A stretch of DNA of 64,000 bases from Adiantum capillus-veneris (lineage: Eukaryota; Streptophyta; Polypodiopsida; Polypodiales; Pteridaceae). The position numbers were made by a program, and so were the translations under genes. Of the stretch, positions 55,494 to 64,000 are shown in pieces. Where the stretch lies: positions 64,035,469 through 64,099,468 of the forward strand of contig CM043963.1 of the NCBI GenBank assembly GCA_014529385.2, written 5' to 3'. Positions within the stretch are counted from its first letter, which is position 1; each line of letters starts with the position of its first letter. The notes beneath the pieces were generated by a model. The model did no database searches. It was not told where the DNA came from and worked only from the letters and a program-made list of their open reading frames with translations.

Positions 55494-56721
55494 TTTCTCA
55501 GGACAATAAACATGGTCACCCCAATGATGACTGACGAATATCCTCTTTCAACATCCCAAACAATCGAAGCGGATATACAAAGCGACGAATTAGAAAAGAC
55601 CATGACAGACCTTAGGGCTCAGGACGATAGCATCATCAACGACTTGGAAGATACATGGTGTAGTCCTTACATAAAAGCTTATGCAGGCACAAAACAAGTT
55701 GAAATCTATGCATTGCTTGATACTGGAGCAAAAATGAAGAGCAAAAATGAATGTCATCAGCTTTGAACTCTTTCAGAAACTTGGACCAATGAAGACGATT
55801 CTAGAGACACACAGGTTGAAAGTAGCGTCGGGTGATGAGGTGACCACGATGTGGTCTATTATAATACCAATCACAGTGCAGGCACACCTGTACACTACAA
55901 AATTCCATGTACTGCCACCAAGTAGGTCAACAACTCCATGTATCTTAGCAGTGTCATGGATGAAAGCTAACAGGGTATTCATTGATTTGGATACGAATGA
56001 GGCACTGTTCAGAAAGGAAAACTTTTCAGAACCCTTCTTATCATATAACCAATTCATATCAAGGAGGAAACAAAAGTCAATACAACCGCAAAAATATGTC
56101 CAACAACAAACAAAGTTTACAAGTCCAGCAACGTCTTATAAAAAATCAGCAACCATGCAGGGAACCAGGAAAGTTTGGGTACGGTGTACAGAACTGACCG
56201 AGGCACAATTACATCAAAAGCGGAAATAAAAAGTGTGGATAAGGCACGACAACCTAATTCCTATAAAAGAGGAGTTTGAAGAACAGACACAACACCGAAA
56301 GCCAGCAAATCTTCAAAGAAACATAGTCAATCTATCAAATACGCAATGGACTATATTGGTATGGAGGCCAAAAGTGCCAATTCAAAACGAGCCAACAACA
56401 AAAGAAGGGCGGACAAAGATGACAATCGTGCAGCTATCTACAACCGTCAAGGTCAAGCAACATCATACAAACAGCACGAGGAAACAAACAGAATCGACAA
56501 CGAAAACTACAAGGATGTATCAGACACAAATCATCAAGGCAGCAAGAGAGAATGTTCCACCAGATACGACAATAGCGATTTCAAAGGAACCACATACGCC
56601 AATTCAAAACCAGTGGAAAAAAATCAAACAACGGGCGGCGGAGTTACAACTACTACTTGCAAAGAAAATTTGCCAGTCAATTCAAGATACCACAGGAAAC
56701 CTCGACGACAAATGCCAATAA
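55494..56721 (+). pseudogene. Second retropepsin-like protease ORF downstream of integrase
   Basis: From the ATG at 55512, an acidic N-terminus leads to WCSPYIKAYAGTKQVEIYALLDTGAK (DTGA active site). After a 13-bp tandem duplication that shifts phase, NVISFELFQKLG, RLKVASGDEVTTMW, FHVLPPSRSTTPCILAVSWMKAN and FIDLDTNEALF follow in retropepsin order. ILAVSW stands for the usual ILG.PW. A Gln/Asn/Thr-rich, basic tail runs to 56721, crossing TAA 56227. It differs clearly from the first protease (DSGAG), so it is not a simple recent copy. A protease here, after integrase, is not usual for Athila or Tat. Confidence 0.8.
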
Positions 56722-57787
56722 GCGAATCGCTTATACATTCCTCTTGCACTGCATACATTCTTTCTACATGCATTGACTGTACATGCATATAGGGCTATAT
56801 TACAAGGCCTGCATTAGCACGAGTTCAAACCCATGCACAACACATACCCTTGACGATACCCTGTCGTTTGGGAGGACTCCGACTAGGAGGGGGGGAGGCA
56901 TTCCAAATGCGGACTCATCATGTCATATATTAGAGGGCAATGTTTGCGAGCAATTTTTCAACCATTTTTTGCGTTTTATTGTGTGATTTTTGGAAAAAGA
57001 ATATGCCCTCGTAATTAATCAGAATCGGGGACCAAATCATCATTCATGAGCCCCTAGGGATGTGTATAGACTATAAAGAGAGTCAAATCTGGCCAAAAAC
57101 TGTCTAAAAACAGCAAAAAAAAAAGGCCAAGGTTGACGATAGTGAGCGAGATTGTACATAGACGAGAGAAAAGTGAGCTACAAAGTGTTTTGCTTCTCAT
57201 TGGTATTTTTCTAGGTTAGAATTGCTATTTTCGGGTTATTTTGGGATTTATTTGCTTTATTTTAGCCATTTTCTAGCAAAAATTATAGAAAAAAATCCGC
57301 AATCCAGATGGAAACACAAAAGAAGAGACGCCTGGTCAGAGGAAGGTAAAGAAGACACAGAAAAAATAAGGACTGCAAAGGTGACAGAGCAAAATGACCA
57401 CCGTCATGAAGGGACCTCCAAAAGGAGAAAGCTACAAAAATGGTAAAATTGGAGCAATCGAAGTCCAAATTAGGAAATTTGCGAGCCTAAACCGCATCTC
57501 GCAAAAAGTTATGGCCACAGGTAAAAGATAGGAAAATTTGGTGTCGGAGTCTCGATTACATATAGAGAGACTATGCTAGAAATCCCTCATTTGAGTCATT
57601 TTCCATAGTGAGAGAGAGAGAGAGAGCTCCCTACAGGAGTTGAGAATTCCAGGAGCTCATCCATTGCGCACGGTCACCAGATCGACATCAGATATGAGAG
57701 GTATGCTCGTCAACACTGACAGCCTGGATAGATTTCAAGAGGGTACAACATCTAATAGAGACTATCCAAGAAGGTGGAACTTGCAGA
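56722..57787. other. Element 7 non-coding segment with internal polypurine-like tract and possible promoter
   Basis: No gene recognised. GACTAGGAGGGGGGGAGGCA lies at about 56878-56897 and repeats the sequence before the 3' LTR. A TATAAAG at 57072-57078 in CTATAAAGAGAG could be a promoter for the following ORF, but this is weak. A short GA array lies at 57610-57627. Confidence 0.55.
56878..56897 (+). promoter_or_regulatory. Internal copy of the polypurine tract
   Basis: ACTAGGAGGGGGGGAG here against ACTAGGAGGGGGGAG at 60858-60874. Internal polypurine tracts can prime plus-strand DNA in some retroelements; that role here is inference. Confidence 0.6.
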
Positions 57788-60700
57788 GTGGCAAGCATGG
57801 ATAATGAAGTGATGGAGATCCAGATCACCAAAGAGATCATCAAAGAGGCATTGAAACTATCAGATCAAGGAGCAAACATGAGAGAAAGAAGGAAAAATCT
57901 CACAGTTTACTTGCAAAAGTCCAAACTACCTTCTTTCGAACTCATAGCAAACCCAGAAGTAAGAGAGCTGACACAAATCTACAGTCAGTGTTTGTTGAGC
58001 TACAGCAAAAGGCCGCCAAGATACACTACACCAAACGGAAGCATCTCAACCACATTGACATGGGCTATGGGAATGACCCGTGAGTTCTACATAGATCACG
58101 CATCATATCTGTTTGAAGAAATGACAAAGCTAAAGCAGGACAGACCCAATTACATTGCAGGAGGAGAAGTCCTAACTAGAGTAATATACCATGCCATAGG
58201 CGCGGCAGATCAGTTGCCACCTGCCCCTCATCAGAACGACTGGCTGGTATTAAGGGAAAATAGCGAAGACGGATCACAAAGGAAAGTACCGGCATCTATT
58301 AATACCATTGGAGGACGCAAGCTGGAAAGAGTGACAAGAAGTACACAAGAAAAGATGGCTGAAGAAAAAAGAACTGAAGAGGAAGATGCCCGACTAAAGA
58401 AGCGAAAAGCGGAAATGGAAAACAACACCAGGTTGCAGAAGATAGCAAAGATGGAAAGGATGCTAGAAGGGTTTGATCTAGAAAGATCTCTACGAGGCGA
58501 TGTAGACGCCACTTGGAAACCGTCTAGTAGCACTTTCACACTGAGAACGAAGAATAAAAACAACCGAGCTTTTGAGCTGGACTGGTTCGAGAAATACATC
58601 CAAGAAAGAAATGCGAGGGATGAGCCAGAACCGCTACTAGAAGAGGAGGATCTCCAAACTTTGAGAGATCAGCTGAGGCCGACTTCACGTGATCAGGAGA
58701 CACCGCTGCCATCTCTAAGGCCAGATACAAGTGAGAGGCAATCTAGCCCACCTACTGAATCTACTTCACATTCAGAAAGCTCACATCGAGATAAAAGAGT
58801 TCACACATCGCCCAGTGAACAGGAAGAAGAATAAGGAACAGATAGACGCCAAAACACTGGAACCATATCACAAAGTGATAAAGGCAAGAAAAAGGTGGTG
58901 GATCAGTCTAAAGATAAAGCTTCCTCCTCTCAAGAAATTGAGTTGGAAGCTACTATAGATGAAGATTTGCAGTCAATGGCGACAATACTAAACCGAACAA
59001 GGCTGCACAGTCAATGGTTAGCTGATCAGAACCGGTCCAAAAAAATGAAGCTACAAAAAACTGATGAGGAAGTTTAGAGACTGCAAGAGCAAAGGGAAGA
59101 CACTCTAAAGCTGATTAGCATCAGAGATACTGAAATATTGGGGCTCAAAGGCACAGTAAATCTTCTCAAGGATAATTTACAGGAATCGGAAGGCTTCAAT
59201 GCCATATGTGAAGATACAATAAACGTGTTCCTTGAAGATGTCAGTGAAAGAGACGAACACATCCAACAGTTGGAAAAGGAAAAGCAAGATGCGCTAGAGG
59301 CCATCACAAGTTTTCAAGTCGTCATCGATGACTTACAAATTGAAGTCAAAGATTTAAGAGCAGTAACAGATATCCAAGCAAGAGAAATCGAACGCGCTAA
59401 AAAGCAAAAAACGTCGCTACCAACAACACCAGTAGTCCATCCAGAAGAAGAAGTGGCTGCACTAAAGAGGGAGCTGGAGTTAGAAAGAAAACAACGTTTA
59501 ATGATTGCTGAAAGTGCGCTTAGAGCAGAAGGTGAACTACAAAGACAAATTTCAGATTTGCAAAGTGAACAAACAACAAGGACCAGCTCCTGACAGTGAA
59601 ATGGAAAGCATTGTTTCCAAATCACTCAGGGAAGAAAATGAAAACCTGCACATCAGGATAAAACAGTTAGAGGAGTCGGCCGCGAAAAAAGACATGGAAT
59701 TTCAAGCTCTACAAATCAATAGTAGAACAATGACCGCACAAATCGCAAGTCTACAAAGTGCAGGGCAACACCAAGGACAGGGACGAGTGTACATGGAGCC
59801 AGTAACAACGAATTTGGCTGGACTCGCCGAAGTTTATGGGGGTCAAGATGAGTACGACGAAGATTCAAATGAACAGGAGGCACATACGCAGACTGATCAA
59901 ATCGGCTCCAAAGACCAAGAGACAGAAGAAGATTCAGTCACGAAGATGGAAGAGTAGAGGCAAGTCGAACAGATGGAAAAGCAAACAGAAATGATATGGT
60001 ACAAGGCTATGCAACTCGAAAAGGAGTTGCTACAAGGGCTTTCCAAATCGGGCAGAACAGCAGAAGAGCTATGGCAAGAATGGAATGCACCTATGTTACC
60101 TTATGCTCTGCTGAAGTATGAGACTCTAACACATCAACGGCAGCTCGAAAAAGAAGAACAAGTGTCAGTATTTGAAGGAGAAGTACAAGATAGGGAACGG
60201 AAAAACAGAATAGTGGACAGCTAGCCAAAGTGGAGGCGTCAATGGCTATTGGACCATCCTCATAACTTGATCCACTTAGTCAACGCACCGCCTGAGCTGA
60301 GGAATGACAGAACGTTTTCCCAACTCCCCGAACATACACCTACAGCCAACATAAAGCACTACAGAGCAGAAATCCGACATGGCTGAATTATCCAGTAGTG
60401 CCAGGGCCAGCAGAGGGAGAGAGAATATCCGGTTCTTACATGGTGAAAACCCTACAGGGCGCCATAGCAGAATTCGGAGGCTCTCTTGACCTGTCCTGCA
60501 AGATGCTATGTAAAATAGCTCGCACATTTTTGGTCTGTCTCACAACCTTCTCAGAAAGCTGGACATCAGAGTACATGAATATTGAAAGAAGCATCTCAGA
60601 ATTGTCATACGATCTAAGTGGGCCACCGACAGAGCCAGTATTGTATGCTTATTTCAAACGGCTGATGTTTCTGCCAAGCTACCATCTCCAGACATTTGAA

Positions 60701-60826
60701 GAAGCATTTTACACGAGCTTCTTCATGTATAAGTCAAAAAAATTTGGCCCATTAATGGCAAGTGACTCTATGCGCTATGATGCGTTTCTACAGCAAATCA
60801 CTCAAGAAAGGCGACAACGACAATAA
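57788..60826 (+). pseudogene. Element 7 extra ORF: coiled-coil protein of about 1,000 codons, function unknown
   Basis: From ATG 57788 one phase runs to about 59575 with stops TAA 58832 and TAG 59075. It shifts to a second phase (TAG 59955, TAG 60222) and returns to the first near 60375, ending at 60826. Residues 1-150 look globular (LTVYLQKSKLPSFELIA, GGEVLTRVIYHAIGAADQLPP). A Lys/Glu-rich helix follows, then an acidic Ser/Pro region. A long coiled coil spans about 59080-59570, with another at 59620-59750. The C-terminal 140 residues look globular (FSESWTSEYMNIERS, FEEAFYTSFFMYKSKKFGPL). No transmembrane segment or enzyme motif is seen, so it does not look like an envelope protein. It may relate to Athila ORF proteins, but I cannot show this. 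Confidence 0.7.
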
Positions 60827-60857
60827 AGAGAAAGACGATCATGTCATGGTAGACATG

Positions 60858-60874
60858 AACTAGGAGGGGGGGAG
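60858..60874 (+). promoter_or_regulatory. Polypurine tract of element 7
   Basis: ACTAGGAGGGGGGAG followed by the LTR start TGTTGGAGCC at 60875. Confidence 0.88.
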
Positions 60875-61151
60875 TGTTGGAGCCCCATTGGTCCAACTGT
60901 TGTAATGAGCCCATTTGTAAAGCATATCAAATTCCATTTTTTATGTCAAAGACGTCTTATCAGTTTGATCCATTCGTCTGGATTATGTAAATATTAGTCA
61001 GTTAGTCAGGACTCAGATTTATTCCCACTTTTGTAATCATGAGCAAGAGAACCCCATGTACATTTTTTGAGCTAAGGTGACTAAAGTATAAAAGTCACCT
61101 TAGAACCATTTTTTGAATAACATTTGAATTAATCCAGTGTCGTACGAGTCT

Positions 61152-61222
<71 letters not shown>

Positions 61223-61841
61223 TCTTATCGCCTTCGCTATGCGCTTCTCCCTCACCGGATTCACGACGCGACCACACCACCGCAATAGTCTCTCTGAGAG
61301 CTACACGCCCACGCCACGCATTTGCCGTTTCGAGTTGATCGCGATCGATTCTTCCTCGAGCTTCTTTTGCTTGTAAGTAGCACAAACGGTGTCTGTTTTC
61401 AATAATCAAGTGCTTCATGGAATGAGAAAGAGATTAGCTACACATAGATACTGATAAACTTAAGTTTCGCCCACTTTTGGATTATGACCCGTTGGTCTAT
61501 CGCGACAGCATTCGAGATAGCTAGGGTTCAAATCTGGTGAGATTAGACTTATAGGTAAGTATGTCCTAGTGAGAGGATGGTGCCTAGTAAGTTTGATGTG
61601 ATTCTGAGTTCATTGGACGTGTAAACTGTGTTGTGAGAGTTAAGGGATAGGGTGGGTTGCATTCTACCAGGGTTAGTGATTGATGCATCATAAAAGTGCA
61701 TATGTGTAGAGTGGTCTCAGCCTGACAAGCTAACGAGATTGCCTACGTGCACCTACGGGTTAGTCGTGTCATCGGATGATAAGTATGTTGTCTGTGTCGT
61801 GCTCGTGAGTATGAACAGGGGAGTAGTTAAGCCCTAAAATA
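60875..61841 (+). repeat. Element 7 3' LTR
   Basis: Matches 44290-45258. The last bases read AAAATA instead of AAAACA, a likely C-to-T change, followed by GGGGA. TATA box at 61087-61094 and GA array at 61152-61220. Confidence 0.95.
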
Positions 61842-61846
61842 GGGGA
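61842..61846. repeat. Target-site duplication of element 7, right copy
   Basis: GGGGA, equal to 44285-44289. Confidence 0.8.
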
Positions 61847-63240
<1,394 letters not shown>

Positions 63241-63672
63241 GGTGCATGCTACTTGGTGGAACCCTGTCAAGGCCCAAAAAGCATCAGATGGCACATTCTC
63301 CAAAGCTGCCAAACTGGCTCAAAGCCGTCCCTTCACAAAACTTCAGACCTTTGTAACTTGGTATCCGTGACTCCGATTGATGATCTGGAAGGACTGGCAC
63401 ACTCCATATCACAAGAATTTCACATCAATACACTGAAACCAGCTTTGATCACCTGGTGCATGCTACTTGCTGGAACCCTTTGGAGGCCCAAAAAACATTA
63501 GATGGAACATTCTCCAAAGATGCTAAATCTGCTCAAAGTCGGGCTCCAACAAAAGTTCAGACCTTTGTAATTTGGTATTCATGACTCTGATTGATGATGT
63601 GGAAGGACCGACATGTTCCATATCACAAGAATTTCACATCTATTTACTGGAACCAACTTTGATCACCTGTCA
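63241..63672. repeat. Two tandem copies of a 214-bp unit
   Basis: GGTGCATGCT starts at 63241 and 63455, and GATCACCTG ends the units at 63447 and 63661, both 214 apart. Shared blocks include ACATTCTCCAAAG, TTCAGACCTTTGTAA and TATCACAAGAATTTCACATC. The copies are visibly diverged. More remote similarity may continue to the right. Confidence 0.88.
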
Positions 63673-64000
63673 TCACCTGACCTATCTGTCAGGGATTTGC
63701 AAGCACCTTCAGCTTCAAGCCATCTTATGTTGCAATCTGAGTCTCCGTTTGATGATCCATTTGGACCAGCTCACTTAGCACTTCAAGCTCTACATACCCA
63801 AGCAAAAAAACATGCACTTTGGACATCCTTCACCTGACATCCCATTTAGCTCTTTTTGGAGCCCTTATGGCCTATAAAACCTCATCAGTCATACACCATA
63901 GCTGCTACCTATCTGCCCAGGACTTTCACAGTTGTTTTAGCCCCTTTCCATGCACCTGCTAGCACATCTTCACCTGCTTGTGTCATCTTCTATGCTCAAC
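63673..64000. other. No gene recognised at the right edge
   Basis: C/T-rich sequence. GGCCTATAAAACC near 63869-63881 is a good TATA-box match on the plus strand and could belong to an LTR or promoter continuing beyond the window. Nothing else supports it. Confidence 0.35.

Larger units (their letters stand above)
44290..61841 (+). mobile_element. Element 7: 17.6-kb Athila-like Ty3/gypsy element with extra domains
   Basis: LTRs of 969 and 967 bp, an Asp-tRNA-type primer site, gag, protease, RT, RNase H, two H2C2 modules, the integrase core, a second protease-like ORF, an internal polypurine-like tract, a coiled-coil ORF and the terminal polypurine tract. The primer type and the MDGFSGYNQ form of RT fit the Athila/Tat side of Ty3/gypsy. 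It is several kilobases longer than typical Athila elements as I know them. Coding phase is almost unbroken apart from stops, with few frameshifts. Confidence 0.93.

Overview
This looks like a 64 kb piece of nuclear DNA from a land plant with a large, repeat-rich genome. I see no cellular gene, rRNA, tRNA gene or CRISPR array. Everything recognisable is retroelement. The plant call rests on a Ty3/gypsy Tat-like element with a second RNase H, chromodomain Ty3/gypsy elements primed by initiator-Met tRNA, an Athila-like element primed by Asp tRNA, and cytosine-loss stop codons of the CG/CHG kind. A fern or other large-genome lineage is a weak guess.

Layout. 1-3.7 kb: 5' portion of a LINE on the minus strand (ORF1-like coiled coil, endonuclease, reverse transcriptase), running off the left edge. 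3.8-4.4 kb: GA microsatellites and a G run. 4.44-7.85 kb: element 1, a gag-only non-autonomous LTR element with both LTRs. 8.67-15.2 kb: element 2, a Tat-like gag-pol without a visible 5' LTR. 15.2-16.8 and 23.7-24.8 kb: element 3, a minus-strand gag split by element 4 (16.80-23.74 kb), a chromodomain gypsy element with both LTRs, an initiator-Met primer site and a TGGAG target duplication. 25.5-27.46 kb: element 5, a deleted relative of element 4 with its 3' LTR. 27.46-31.6 kb: element 6, the 3' half of one chromodomain element and the 5' end of another sharing a single 1.7 kb LTR. 33.45-37.17 and 40.79-44.51 kb: a 3.7 kb direct duplication around 3.6 kb of locally repeated non-coding DNA. 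44.29-61.84 kb: element 7, a 17.6 kb Athila-like element with both LTRs and a GGGGA target duplication. 61.8-64 kb: non-coding DNA with a CT array and 214-bp tandem repeats.

Element 7 is the most unusual object. Its leader holds three degenerate copies of a roughly 298-bp repeat, each with the same perfect 16-bp palindrome. Its pol has two consecutive integrase zinc-binding (H2C2) modules. A second retropepsin-like protease lies downstream of integrase. A further coiled-coil ORF of about 1,000 codons sits between an internal copy of the polypurine tract and the terminal one. I do not recognise this combination.

All coding regions are decayed. Most in-frame stops are TAG or TGA where family consensus expects CAG or CGA, as methylated cytosine loss would produce. 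Functions below describe ancestral proteins, not active genes.
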